A stretch of 64,000 nt of DNA from Cohnella abietis (lineage in GTDB: Bacteria > Bacillota > Bacilli > Paenibacillales > Paenibacillaceae). The DNA lies in the NCBI RefSeq assembly GCF_004295585.1, contig NZ_AP019400.1, positions 1,207,501-1,271,500 of the forward strand, read 5' to 3'. The notes beneath the pieces are model-generated. The model did not search any database and was not told where the DNA came from. It saw only the letters and a list, made by a program, of their open reading frames with translations. Shown one piece after another: positions 45,625 through 54,347 of this stretch (position 1 is its first letter; the number at the start of each line of letters is the position of its first letter). The position numbers and the translations under genes are program-made.

Positions 45625-47848
45625 AAGGTTATGGCCGACAAGCCGTAAATATCGTCTGTTGCTTATCCTTGCCATTGTAATTGCCATTGTGGTAATAGCT
45701 ATTCTATATACGAGAAGAGATCGGCTGCCATCCTTCAAGGAAATGGGTATCGAATATCGAACGAAGATATCCGCGCCTGTACTGGACAATGGGGAATGGC
45801 ACGCAGGGAAAGTGGATGCCGAAGGCTTCGCACAAGTAGCGGACAACGGGCAGTTCACCTTACTCATCGAACCGAAGAGTAGCCAGATTGCAGTTGTTGA
45901 CAAAAAGACAGGGTACTTATGGCGGAGCAATCCGTCAAAGGAGCAGCTGTCAGGCGAAACGGTGAAGGGAGCTTTGCTGGAAAATTTGCAATCTCCGTTC
46001 ATTATGGAGCATGTCGTCGAGGGTCAGATTAGGCGAACTATGCTTAATACGTTAACTAAGGACATGACTGTTGCTTACACACTGATAGATAAAGTGGGCA
46101 TACAGGCCACCTATACGTTCAAGAAGCAACAGCTCTCATTCGCTATTCAATACAAAATTACGAGCTCTGGTCTGGAAGTAGGTATTCCTAGCGAAGGCAT
46201 TCGAGAAACAGGTGACAACTGGATTTATTCCATTAACCTGCTACCTTATTTCGGGGCGGTGCCGTCGAAGAGCGAGTCGGGATATTTGTTCGTACCAGAT
46301 GGTCCTGGGGGATTGATTTACTATGATCGCGTCAGGCCTAAGGTTAGCTCTAGCTATGAGTTTCCGATCTATGGTGATGATCCGGCTCAGACTAACTATG
46401 ATGAGGACATGTCTGTAATTCGTGAACAAATTGCTTATCCTGTATTCGGATTGAAGCGTGGTAACCAAGCTTTCGCAGCGATTGTGAAAGAGGGACCTTA
46501 CACAGCTAAGATTAAAGCAGCAATACCTGGAACGAACTCGAATTATCATTCAATTAGCGTCAATTTCAATTATCGCGAGGAATATGGACGTAAAGTGAGC
46601 GGATTAACTCAAGAATCTGTAAAGTCCATTCGCAAAGCAAGGAGTCAAGAGGACCATCTCGTAGAATACCGTTTATTATCTGGCGACCAGTCGGATTACG
46701 TGGGGATGGCTCATTCTTATCGCGAGTATTTAGCCAGCAGTGATCAGCTTGGTCAGCAGCTGAAGGCGACAGATCATATGCCGTTGATGCTATCCATTGT
46801 CGGTGGAGGAAATAAGCCACAATTTGGTCGCAACAGCTATGAAACGGCTACTACTTTTAAGCAAGCGGAGGAAATGGTTGATGGCCTGTTGGAAGCTGGA
46901 GTGGCTCACATTAATGTGACATTTCAAGGCTGGCAAAATAGCGGTCACACCTATACAGACGAACGTTTCCCTATTGTTTCTAGCATTGGTGGCGTAGCAG
47001 GTGCCAAGGATTTCGTGCAGAGTATGCATGACAAGGGAATCAAGGTTATGCTGGACGATTATATGGCATGGAAGTCTGCAAGTCAGAGCTCCTTCTATAA
47101 GAAAACGGATGGCATTCGTGGAATAGATTCCACCAGTGTGTCTGGTCAAGGCGGTAGCTTCATTGTAAATACAATGAAGGCGGTTCGGGAGCAGAAAGGG
47201 GTAATAGATACCCTTAAAAAAATCGGTATAGACGGTATTCATTATGTCGACGGGCCAGGGAATGTGACATTCAGCGATTACAATCCGAAAGCATCACTGA
47301 CTCGGAGCGATACCGTGTATTACTATCAGCAATTGCTTGATTACGTTCAACAGCAATTAGGCTCGGTAGGGATTACAAGAGGAGAGCAATACTCGTTGAA
47401 GCATGTCGATTACATCGAAGGGTTTCCTTATTCCTCAAGCCAGGATTTGATGATTGATGAGACTGTCCCTTTTTATCCGATAGCCGTTCACGGTACGGTT
47501 GCGTATACGACAGTTCCTGGTAATATGCGCGATATCTATGAGGATGAATTTCTGAAAGCTATTGAGTACGGCGCTGTGCCTTTCTTCAAGCTAACTTACT
47601 CAGAAAGCCGAGTGCTCAAGAGAACAGATTTTCAATCGATATACAGCAGTCAATATGCTATCTGGAAGGACCGCATTGTGGAAGAGTATAAGAAATTTGA
47701 TCAGCTGGCCACGGTATATCATCAGAATATAACGAAGCATGAGAAGCTTGGGGAAAAAATTTATGCAACGACTTATGAAGATGGGACGAAGGTTACCGTG
47801 AACTACAATACCAAGCAATTCAGCGTCGAGGGAGGGGCAAAGAGATGA
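45617..47848 (+). CDS. DUF5696-type membrane-anchored protein, possible glycosidase
   Basis: A 743-aa protein with an N-terminal TM helix (about 11-31) and an extracellular body. Residues about 70-380 form a beta-rich domain (GYLWRSNPSKEQL, YLFVPDGPGGLIYYD). A TIM-barrel-like region follows (AGVAHINVTFQGWQNSG, KGIKVMLDDYMAWKS, GIDGIHYVDGPGNVTFSDYNP, GEQYSLKHVDYIEGFPYSSS). Asp and Glu residues at strand ends would suit a glycosidase, but no catalytic pair is assigned. The start overlaps the NHL-Yip1 stop by 8 bp, and GGGAGG precedes it. I place it in DUF5696 from its architecture and transporter context. Confidence 0.72.
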   Translation: MARRLWPTSRKYRLLLILAIVIAIVVIAILYTRRDRLPSFKEMGIEYRTKISAPVLDNGEWHAGKVDAEGFAQVADNGQFTLLIEPKSSQIAVVDKKTGYLWRSNPSKEQLSGETVKGALLENLQSPFIMEHVVEGQIRRTMLNTLTKDMTVAYTLIDKVGIQATYTFKKQQLSFAIQYKITSSGLEVGIPSEGIRETGDNWIYSINLLPYFGAVPSKSESGYLFVPDGPGGLIYYDRVRPKVSSSYEFPIYGDDPAQTNYDEDMSVIREQIAYPVFGLKRGNQAFAAIVKEGPYTAKIKAAIPGTNSNYHSISVNFNYREEYGRKVSGLTQESVKSIRKARSQEDHLVEYRLLSGDQSDYVGMAHSYREYLASSDQLGQQLKATDHMPLMLSIVGGGNKPQFGRNSYETATTFKQAEEMVDGLLEAGVAHINVTFQGWQNSGHTYTDERFPIVSSIGGVAGAKDFVQSMHDKGIKVMLDDYMAWKSASQSSFYKKTDGIRGIDSTSVSGQGGSFIVNTMKAVREQKGVIDTLKKIGIDGIHYVDGPGNVTFSDYNPKASLTRSDTVYYYQQLLDYVQQQLGSVGITRGEQYSLKHVDYIEGFPYSSSQDLMIDETVPFYPIAVHGTVAYTTVPGNMRDIYEDEFLKAIEYGAVPFFKLTYSESRVLKRTDFQSIYSSQYAIWKDRIVEEYKKFDQLATVYHQNITKHEKLGEKIYATTYEDGTKVTVNYNTKQFSVEGGAKR

Positions 47849-48741
47849 TTGGAAAAACCTCTCGCCGCAAACAGATATTAATGTTCCGCTGGAAGGAATA
47901 CGGTCTTGGATACTTGTTCATGCTGCCATGGATTCTTGGGTTTATCGCGTTCGTTGCGTTTCCCGTCGGCTGGTCGCTATGGAATAGCTTTAATCGCGTT
48001 TATATTACAAGCGAAGGCTTCCAATATACTTGGGTCGGGCTAGGTAACTTCAAGCGAATGCTAATCGAGAATAATGCGTATCCCATTATTCTTCTCACCT
48101 ACTTGCAGGAAGTATTGTTGATTATTCCGTTAATTCTCATTTTTTCTTTCTTCGTATCCTTACTGTTGAACGAGAAGTTTCCTGGACGGGGATGGATGCG
48201 TGCGCTCTTCTTCCTGCCCGTCATATTCGCTACAGGACAAGTAATTATGGAATTGTTCGTACAGGGTGCGGGAGAGCTGCCATTCGTGTCACAGTACAAT
48301 CTGGATGTCATTTTGCGCCAATATTTCAGTGCAGGTACGTCCGACATGCTGTTAGGCATTCTTAGCAAGGCGGTTATTATTCTGTGGTATTCCGGTGTAC
48401 AAATCTTAATATTCATCGCCGGGTTTCAGACCATTTCCAAGTCGGTATATGAAGCAGTTAGAGTAGATGGCGCATCCCCCTGGGAAAGCTTCTGGAAAAT
48501 TACCTTTCCCGGTATGCTGCCGTTCATGGGTTTGAATGCTATATATACCATTGTTGATTTGTTTACGTTTCCCTTTAATCCGGTCATGGAGATCGTCAGG
48601 AACAATATGTTCTCGCCGACAACGGGTTATGGTTATGCCAGTGCGATGGCGTGGTTGTATTTCCTTATCATATTGGTGTTGCTAGGAATTACTTTATGGC
48701 TGACATACCGGGCGACTAAAGGAAGGGGGGACGTGCGATGA
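47845..48741 (+). CDS. CUT1 sugar ABC transporter permease, second pair (MalF-like)
   Basis: A 298-aa protein with six predicted helices, the first being YLFMLPWILGFIAFVAFPVGWSL. The EAA loop is SVYEAVRVDGASPWESFWKITFP near residues 198-220. It overlaps the DUF5696 gene by 4 bp (ATGA). The periplasmic-type loop between helices is longer than in the first pair. The partner is the next gene. The divergent binding proteins at 35891 or 50214 could supply it with ligand. Confidence 0.9.
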   Translation: MIGKTSRRKQILMFRWKEYGLGYLFMLPWILGFIAFVAFPVGWSLWNSFNRVYITSEGFQYTWVGLGNFKRMLIENNAYPIILLTYLQEVLLIIPLILIFSFFVSLLLNEKFPGRGWMRALFFLPVIFATGQVIMELFVQGAGELPFVSQYNLDVILRQYFSAGTSDMLLGILSKAVIILWYSGVQILIFIAGFQTISKSVYEAVRVDGASPWESFWKITFPGMLPFMGLNAIYTIVDLFTFPFNPVMEIVRNNMFSPTTGYGYASAMAWLYFLIILVLLGITLWLTYRATKGRGDVR

Positions 48742-49721
48742 AGCTGGTTGAAGCCTATAAGCAAGTGAAGCTAGATATAACGGAGACATTGGCTAATCGA
48801 AGGACGCAGAAGCTAAGAGCATTGGTGTTTGGGCAAAATGTAAAAGACGGAATAATAGCAAAGCTATTTATTATCTCGTTGTTAACCGTCATTGGATTCT
48901 TGTATGTGAAACCTATTCTGTATATGATCTCTACGAGCTTGAAGAGTGTAGCTGATATGATTGATCCGATTGTCGGCCTCATTCCGCGTGAGCTTTACTT
49001 TAACAATTATAAGGATGCATGGAAAGGCCTCAGTTATCCCGAGGCTTTTCTAGATACGATGACCATTGCCTTGTTCGGGTCCATATTTCAGGTATTTACT
49101 TGCGCGCTTACTGGTTATGCGCTTGCGCGCCTAAAATTCCCGGGGAAAAATCTATTTTTCTTCCTCATTCTTGTCGCATTCCTCATTCCACCGCAGCTAA
49201 CTCTTGTCCCGCTCTACATGATCTATAGCGAGCTAGGGTGGATTAATACTCCGTTTGTATTTCTTGTTCCGGCCATTTTCGGGCAAGGCTTGCGGGGCGC
49301 TTTATTCATTATAATTTTCCGGCAATTTTTCATTTCTCAGCCGAAAGCACTTGAAGAAGCGGCGAAAATTGATGGTGCATCCGTATTTCGTTTGTTTTTT
49401 CGCATTATGATGCCTCTTGCTGGGGGAGCTTGCCTAGTCGTATTCCTGTTCTCCTTCGTTTGGTACTGGAACATGAGCTATGAAGCCGCATTGTTCTTAA
49501 GCAAGGATTTCACGCCTCTTTCTCTCCGATTAAGCTCGCTACAGATGGAGCTAATGGGTAACAAGGCGGTTAGCTTTAGCGCAGGATTAGGGCAAGACCC
49601 GATCTCTGAAGGTCCAAAAATGGCAGGAGCGTTCCTAATAATCTTTCCTCCGCTTATTATTTACCTGATTGCACAGCGCTGGTTCACAGAAGGAATTGAA
49701 CGTACAGGGTTAGTTGAATAA
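48738..49721 (+). CDS. CUT1 sugar ABC transporter permease, second pair (MalG-like)
   Basis: A 327-aa protein. An unusual hydrophilic N-terminal extension of about 40 residues precedes the first helix (LFIISLLTVIGFLYVKPILYM). The EAA loop is ALEEAAKIDGASVFRLFFRIMMP near residues 209-231. It overlaps the previous gene by 4 bp (ATGA). It is the last gene of the eight-gene operon; a hairpin at 49767 and the terminator at 50177 follow. Confidence 0.9.
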   Translation: MKLVEAYKQVKLDITETLANRRTQKLRALVFGQNVKDGIIAKLFIISLLTVIGFLYVKPILYMISTSLKSVADMIDPIVGLIPRELYFNNYKDAWKGLSYPEAFLDTMTIALFGSIFQVFTCALTGYALARLKFPGKNLFFFLILVAFLIPPQLTLVPLYMIYSELGWINTPFVFLVPAIFGQGLRGALFIIIFRQFFISQPKALEEAAKIDGASVFRLFFRIMMPLAGGACLVVFLFSFVWYWNMSYEAALFLSKDFTPLSLRLSSLQMELMGNKAVSFSAGLGQDPISEGPKMAGAFLIIFPPLIIYLIAQRWFTEGIERTGLVE

Positions 49722-49766
49722 CGGCTAGCAGCGTGTACAGCTGATAGTTGCCATAACGCGTCATCG

Positions 49767-49794
49767 CACCTCGGGCGGGTAACTGCACGAGGTG
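49767..49794 (+). other. Hairpin after the importer operon
   Basis: CACCTCG (49767-49773) pairs perfectly with CGAGGTG (49788-49794) around a 14-nt loop. No T run follows, so it may protect the 3' end rather than terminate transcription. The gap 49722-50213 otherwise holds the tandem array at 49828-50146 and the terminator at 50177, and no gene. Confidence 0.4.
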
Positions 49795-49827
49795 TCGACA
49801 TAGGCATTCGGTTAGACCGCTGCCTTT

Positions 49828-50146
49828 AGTAGCTCTCAGTGCGTTAAATGTGAGTGAAGGAGTGTTTTCGTCCAGCTAAGTAGCCCTCAGTGCGTTAAAC
49901 GTGAGAGGAAGAGAATTTTCGTCTAACTAAGTAGCCCTCAGTGCGTTAAATGTGCGAGGAAGAGAATTTTCGTCTAGCTAAGTAGCCCTCAGTGCGTTAA
50001 ACGTGAGAGGAAGAGAATTTTCGTCTAGCTAAGTAGCCCTCAGTGCGTTAAACGTGAGTGGAAGAGAGTTTTCGACTAGCTAAGTAGCCCTCAGTGCGTT
50101 AAATGTGAGTGGAAGAGTGTTTGCGGCTAGCTTAGTTGCTATCGTC
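49828..50146. repeat. 51-bp tandem repeat array, six units
   Basis: The anchor GCGTTA recurs at 49841, 49892, 49943, 49994, 50045 and 50096, exactly 51 bp apart. A unit reads GCGTTAAACGTGAGAGGAAG, then AGAATTTTCGTCTAGCTAAG, then TAGCCCTCAGT. Copies differ at only a few positions. Stops occur in all forward frames, so it is not coding. It sits between the ends of two convergent units, upstream of the terminator at 50177. The period equals that of the array at 1-341. Confidence 0.92.
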
Positions 50147-50176
50147 GGCTAAACCTCTCCATTGTAAAGTAAAAGA

Positions 50177-50204
50177 AGCTGCCCTTAGGGGGCAGCTCCT
50201 TTTT
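50177..50204. terminator. Bidirectional terminator, importer operon and minus-strand binding-protein gene
   Basis: AGCTGCCC (50177-50184) pairs with GGGCAGCT (50190-50197), loop TTAGG. The plus strand continues CCTTTTT; the minus strand continues TCTTTTACTTT. It can serve both convergent transcripts. Confidence 0.85.
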
Positions 50205-50213
50205 CACAACAAT

Positions 50214-51590
50214 TTACTTCTTAGTAGCTAATTCCATTTCGATTGCTTTGTTGAGCTCTACCTCTGCTGACTTCAGGGCTGCTGCGGAATCTAGTTGACC
50301 AGCGATGACCTTATCAAACTCAGCGGCTAGAATGGCAGTGGCGTTCAAAGTAATCAAAGGATGAATGGCAGGCTTAGGTGCGAACTTATTGTAGTAGATT
50401 GCGGCTGTGTGCTTGCCTTTAAGCTTTTCTACATCTTCACCGTATGCTTTGCGAACATCTTCGTTAAGTAGTGTAGTCGATCTACCTTGCTTGGCTGCTG
50501 CCAGTTGTGCTTCATCGGATAACAGCTCGTTTACGGCCTTCAGCGCTGCTTCCTTATTTTTAGTTGTTTCAGTGATATAGATCATTTGCGGATGGTCTTG
50601 ATAACCAACACCATTATTGTCGGCAAACGTTGGAGCGGCAACCATATCCCAATTTAGAGCATCAAAGCCTTCGCGATTGATAGAGGATGAGAGAGAAATC
50701 AGCATGGCGATGTTTTTCTGCTCATAGAACTTGTTAAGCTCTAATCCCGGATTGCCAGCTTCAAAGCCTACACTGTTACCAGGGATTTTGTAAAATCTCG
50801 CATAGTTATCGAAGATGCGTTTCCAGCTTTCATTATTGACGGCTGCCTTACCGGTTGCTGCATCAATGATAGGAAGAGAGAACTCATTATTCTGTAATGT
50901 GAATGAGAAGAAGTTGCTCAGACCACGGTAGGCAACGCCATCCTTCTTGCCAGTTACTTTCTTGGCAAGATCATAGAGCTCATCCCAAGTCATACCGTCT
51001 TTCGGATAGTCTACCTTGAATTTATCAAAGATGTCCTTGTTGTAGAAGAGTACTATAGGATTTCCAGTCTCCTGTAGACCGTAAATTTTACCATCTGAAT
51101 AGTTTTTCGCAGTTTGAATGGCGCTAGGATCGAATCTGCTTAGGTCGACATTACCAGCGTTAATCAGGTCAGTCAGATCGGTTTGGAGATTAAAGCCTAG
51201 TAATACACGTAAGTCAGCCTCAGATGCTCCATAATGAATGTCCGGTGTGATGCCCGATTTTTCCTTCAAGTCCGGAATGTTCAGAATACAAGAGCAGTGA
51301 TACGTCAGATTGAAGTCGGGATACTTACCCTTCACCCATGAGGCAATACGAGCATCGAATGCATCCTCTGGAATTGAACCGAAGACCGTCAACTCAACTG
51401 GCTCTGGAGATGGCGTAGGCTCAGGTGTTGCAGCTGGCGTTTCAGATGCTGTTGGAGAAGGGGAAACGCTTTCAGATTCTGTTGGACTAGATGATGGAGC
51501 TGATTCTTTCTTGCTGCATGCTGATAATACAGCAGTTAACAGCAGCATAGATACGAGAAGCAGGGTGAAAATACGAGACTTGTTGTTCAT
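50214..51590 (-). CDS. Extracellular solute-binding lipoprotein (CUT1 type)
   Basis: A 458-aa protein with lipobox LSAC (cysteine 25), then a Pro/Ser/Thr/Glu-rich linker to about residue 65 (repeats of PSPT/PEPTP). The fold starts at VELTVFGSIPEDAFDARIASW, with YGLQETGNPIVLFYNKDIFDKF as lobe-1 signature. The mature N-terminal lobe carries SCSC-type cysteines (YHCSCIL), which are uncommon in the family. It converges on the eight-gene import operon and probably feeds one of its permease pairs. It is divergent from the AraC regulator at 51755. Confidence 0.92.
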   Translation of the reverse strand: MNNKSRIFTLLLVSMLLLTAVLSACSKKESAPSSSPTESESVSPSPTASETPAATPEPTPSPEPVELTVFGSIPEDAFDARIASWVKGKYPDFNLTYHCSCILNIPDLKEKSGITPDIHYGASEADLRVLLGFNLQTDLTDLINAGNVDLSRFDPSAIQTAKNYSDGKIYGLQETGNPIVLFYNKDIFDKFKVDYPKDGMTWDELYDLAKKVTGKKDGVAYRGLSNFFSFTLQNNEFSLPIIDAATGKAAVNNESWKRIFDNYARFYKIPGNSVGFEAGNPGLELNKFYEQKNIAMLISLSSSINREGFDALNWDMVAAPTFADNNGVGYQDHPQMIYITETTKNKEAALKAVNELLSDEAQLAAAKQGRSTTLLNEDVRKAYGEDVEKLKGKHTAAIYYNKFAPKPAIHPLITLNATAILAAEFDKVIAGQLDSAAALKSAEVELNKAIEMELATKK

Positions 51591-51622
51591 TCATGTAACC
51601 TCCCTGAGATTCTGTTAAAAGG

Positions 51623-51650
51623 CTTATATAGTAATTAGCCGTTTCTTCAA
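51623..51650 (-). promoter_or_regulatory. Possible promoter of the minus-strand binding-protein gene
   Basis: On the minus strand, TTGAAG (51650-51645) is 16 bp from TATAAG (51628-51623), about 30 bp before the start codon, with AGGGAGG as ribosome binding site. The divergent AraC gene likely regulates it. Confidence 0.45.
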
Positions 51651-51754
51651 TATTGCAGAAAAATTAAGGTTCGGTATATGGAATATAGTTTGATTATAAT
51701 GGATAAATAGTTAAAAAATGATTTTATGTTTGTGAAACCCGAGGAGGTATTCCA

Positions 51755-52582
51755 ATGTATGAGTTTTTTGACCGGTTTTATCCGCATATTTTGGACGTGC
51801 AGCACGGTAAGCTTGAGCATTGGGAAACACAGGGCACCCAGCTATACAAGAAGTCTACGGGTAAGCTTTGCTTGCTTTATGTTTATGAGGGCCAAGGCAT
51901 AATGGAGCTAGATGGACAGCCATACTCCCTTGCAGGAGGCAGTATTGCACAAATTCCTGTTCGGCGTAAGCTGATTATCCGCAATTCTCCTCCGGGACCT
52001 CTTCGATACTTTATGATTCAATACGATTTTAAGCTGATCAAGTGGCAAGGAGCATTGACTCGATGTGAGGAGCCGGTCGAGAAATGCTTACCCTTCGAGC
52101 TGGTCGTCCCCATGATGGATCACAGAGGGCTACGTTCAGATATGCAGCTGCTCTATCGGATTTGGTCAGGGAAGAAGGAAGGCTTCTCGGGGCAAGCCAA
52201 GCTGTTGTTCTTTAACCTACTCCTGCGTATTAGCGAGCAGCTATATGAGCGAGAGAAGGACGATTCGGCAGAACGGTCTATTATGGATTGCGTTAACTAT
52301 ATCAACAACCATTATCAAGAATCGCTGGAACGCGGACTATTGGCTCGTAAGGTGTCCCTATCCAGAAGCTATTTCTCCGTGCTGTTCAAGAAGTATGTCG
52401 GGTGCTCTCCGGTACAGTATATAACGAGAGTAAGGCTGGACAAAGCGATGCAATTGCTCAGGGGAAGCAATAAGTCAGTATCGGTTGTTGCCCTTGAGGT
52501 AGGCTATCATGATCCGCTATACTTCAGTCGGGTATTCGCCCGTGAGGTTGGTGTAACCCCCCGAGCCTACCGGGAAGCTTGA
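51755..52582 (+). CDS. AraC-family transcriptional regulator
   Basis: A 275-aa protein. The N-terminal cupin-like domain (about 20-110; LCLLYVYEGQGIMELDGQPYSLAGGSIAQIP) precedes a double helix-turn-helix at about 178-275, ending VGYHDPLYFSRVFAREVGVTPRAYRE. AGGAGG lies before the ATG. It is divergent from the binding-protein gene at 50214, which is its most likely target, and it may also control the importer operon that converges on that gene. Confidence 0.88.
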   Translation: MYEFFDRFYPHILDVQHGKLEHWETQGTQLYKKSTGKLCLLYVYEGQGIMELDGQPYSLAGGSIAQIPVRRKLIIRNSPPGPLRYFMIQYDFKLIKWQGALTRCEEPVEKCLPFELVVPMMDHRGLRSDMQLLYRIWSGKKEGFSGQAKLLFFNLLLRISEQLYEREKDDSAERSIMDCVNYINNHYQESLERGLLARKVSLSRSYFSVLFKKYVGCSPVQYITRVRLDKAMQLLRGSNKSVSVVALEVGYHDPLYFSRVFAREVGVTPRAYREA

Positions 52583-52657
52583 TGTGATCAAGGGGTAGCC
52601 AGCCCTAACTCTTTTTAGATATGTGATTAGTGGCTAACGAATCGTATAGTGCTTATA

Positions 52658-54157
52658 CTATTTATGCTTGGCCTCAATAAAGATAGGATTGGAGTAAAAC
52701 CATAGATCGTGCCAAGGGTCCTCGCCTTTAGCATCCTCCTCCGGTTCCAATTCGTCCGTATTAGTGCCGCGTACTCGGATGTAGCTGTTGCTCTTAATGT
52801 CCTTCAAAGTATAGGTAATGGTGAAATAATCATCGTCTTGGGACCAGGTGCGTTCATCAAATCTTTCAACAACCTTAGAAGTAGGGCTGCTCGCTGTAGT
52901 TGGATCAGCAGCCTTGCCGGTTATTTCTCCTATAATAAGATCTACGCGTTTAACTTGGGGATTGGCTCCATTGGCATTGTTGGACAGCGGGTCGCGAAAC
53001 CGGATAGTTACCGTAACGTCGGCCCCTTTGCCTGTCAGGTTCAACGTACCTCCGATTGATGCCGGTTTGGCAAGCTTCTTGAAGCTTAGCCAGGAGGATT
53101 TGACCTCACGTGCCGTAACGTCCAGCTCAGTAATAAGATCGCCGGTTACCGTGAAGATAGCCCCGTTGCGTAGCTGATCTATTACATCCTTGTAGTCCTC
53201 ATGAGCCTTTACGTAAGTTTTCGAGTATTCTCCTGGCCAGAAATCAATGTTCCCTTCGGTATAATGGGTGTGGGAGTCTGAAGTGGCCGTCATCCACCAG
53301 CGCCTGCCCTCACTGAGCAGAGAATCCCATAGACCTCCTACTATGGCAACAGCAGGATCGTAGCCGCCTCTAGTTTTCGTATAGTGATAAGCGCCCCGGA
53401 CACCCTTCGTGCTCTGTGAGCTGTCTTCCTGCAGAGATGCTGCTTGATGTCCTGGAGCGCCTTCGAAGCCGATCATGACACCGGGAGCCGTATCGTTCCA
53501 GCTGCGCATCTCCTTGGGAGTGTCTTGCCCCCAAGCTCCTAATTTAGGAGCTGTGCGAGAAGGATGGTTTTTGATGACAATGGGAGGCTCAGGTAGCGCT
53601 TTCATATATTCGAGAGCGGCAATCATCTTCTCCTCTGTATCTCCTGCCTTATCCTCTGGCCAAGGATCTAGCTTGGAAAACCTGCTCTCGATATCAAATA
53701 ACGTTTGAGCTTCCTCGTTCGACTTTGGAATAATTAGCGTGGAGTGATCGGCTTGTGGCGTATCGAACTCCATACCGTAGAACAGAAGCATATTCGGAAA
53801 AGCTGCCCGTGTCTCAACGAGTTTAGGATAAGCCTGATCTCGGTTGACGATAGAATGGAGCGGACCGCCATGATCAGTAGTAACCAGCCATTTGAGACCA
53901 AATTTCTGTGCATTCTCTACGTGAAGACTGAGCGGATACGTACCATCACCCGTAGCAATGAAGGCAGGAGGATCTAGCTTCGTATCATAGCCCCCGCTAA
54001 ATTCCGTATGTACATGGTGATCGCCTGCGAGCCATTTACGCCCATCGTCGGGGCTGTCCATAGGTTGGGAGCAAGAGGCCAATGACACGGAGAAAATCGC
54101 TATCGCTGTTGCTAACATGCCTATTGAATTACTCTTCATTGTAACAAAATGCTTCAT
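52658..54157 (-). CDS. PHP-type metallohydrolase, exported lipoprotein (CehA/McbA-like)
   Basis: A 499-aa protein with lipobox LASC (cysteine 29), so it is anchored outside the membrane. The body has PHP-type metal motifs: GDHHVHTEF near residues 44-52, VTTDHGG near 90, KNHPS and TSDSHTHY. Between them lies a sequence resembling the CehA/McbA-type family, whose studied members cleave phosphoester or carbamate-like bonds. AGGAGG precedes the ATG. It is the last gene of the minus-strand run that begins at 56183. The substrate is unknown; an extracellular location for this fold is unusual. Confidence 0.75.
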   Translation of the reverse strand: MKHFVTMKSNSIGMLATAIAIFSVSLASCSQPMDSPDDGRKWLAGDHHVHTEFSGGYDTKLDPPAFIATGDGTYPLSLHVENAQKFGLKWLVTTDHGGPLHSIVNRDQAYPKLVETRAAFPNMLLFYGMEFDTPQADHSTLIIPKSNEEAQTLFDIESRFSKLDPWPEDKAGDTEEKMIAALEYMKALPEPPIVIKNHPSRTAPKLGAWGQDTPKEMRSWNDTAPGVMIGFEGAPGHQAASLQEDSSQSTKGVRGAYHYTKTRGGYDPAVAIVGGLWDSLLSEGRRWWMTATSDSHTHYTEGNIDFWPGEYSKTYVKAHEDYKDVIDQLRNGAIFTVTGDLITELDVTAREVKSSWLSFKKLAKPASIGGTLNLTGKGADVTVTIRFRDPLSNNANGANPQVKRVDLIIGEITGKAADPTTASSPTSKVVERFDERTWSQDDDYFTITYTLKDIKSNSYIRVRGTNTDELEPEEDAKGEDPWHDLWFYSNPIFIEAKHK

Positions 54158-54307
54158 CCTCTAACCTCCTAGTTGGTATTCATTTATTTTAACAGGATGG
54201 TTTTTTGAGTCAATAAAATAAATTTTCATATAAGAATAAAATTATGTATAATATTGTCGATAAAAGTAGGAAAAAGTAGAATACCCAGAAGACCCTAAAA
54301 GCACGAA

Positions 54308-54334
54308 AAAACCGTCAAAAGCACTGACGGTTTT
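54308..54334 (-). terminator. Terminator after the IclR gene
   Basis: AAAACCGTCA (54308-54317) pairs with TGACGGTTTT (54325-54334) around a 7-nt loop. On the minus strand it is followed by a T run (complement of the A run at 54306-54311). The plus strand also has T residues, so it may act both ways. Confidence 0.8.
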
Positions 54335-54347
54335 CTTCATAAAGCTA

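Noticed and set aside
52583..52657. Terminator between the AraC and PHP genes
   Set aside because: Only 4-5 bp stems could be formed, so no terminator is claimed.
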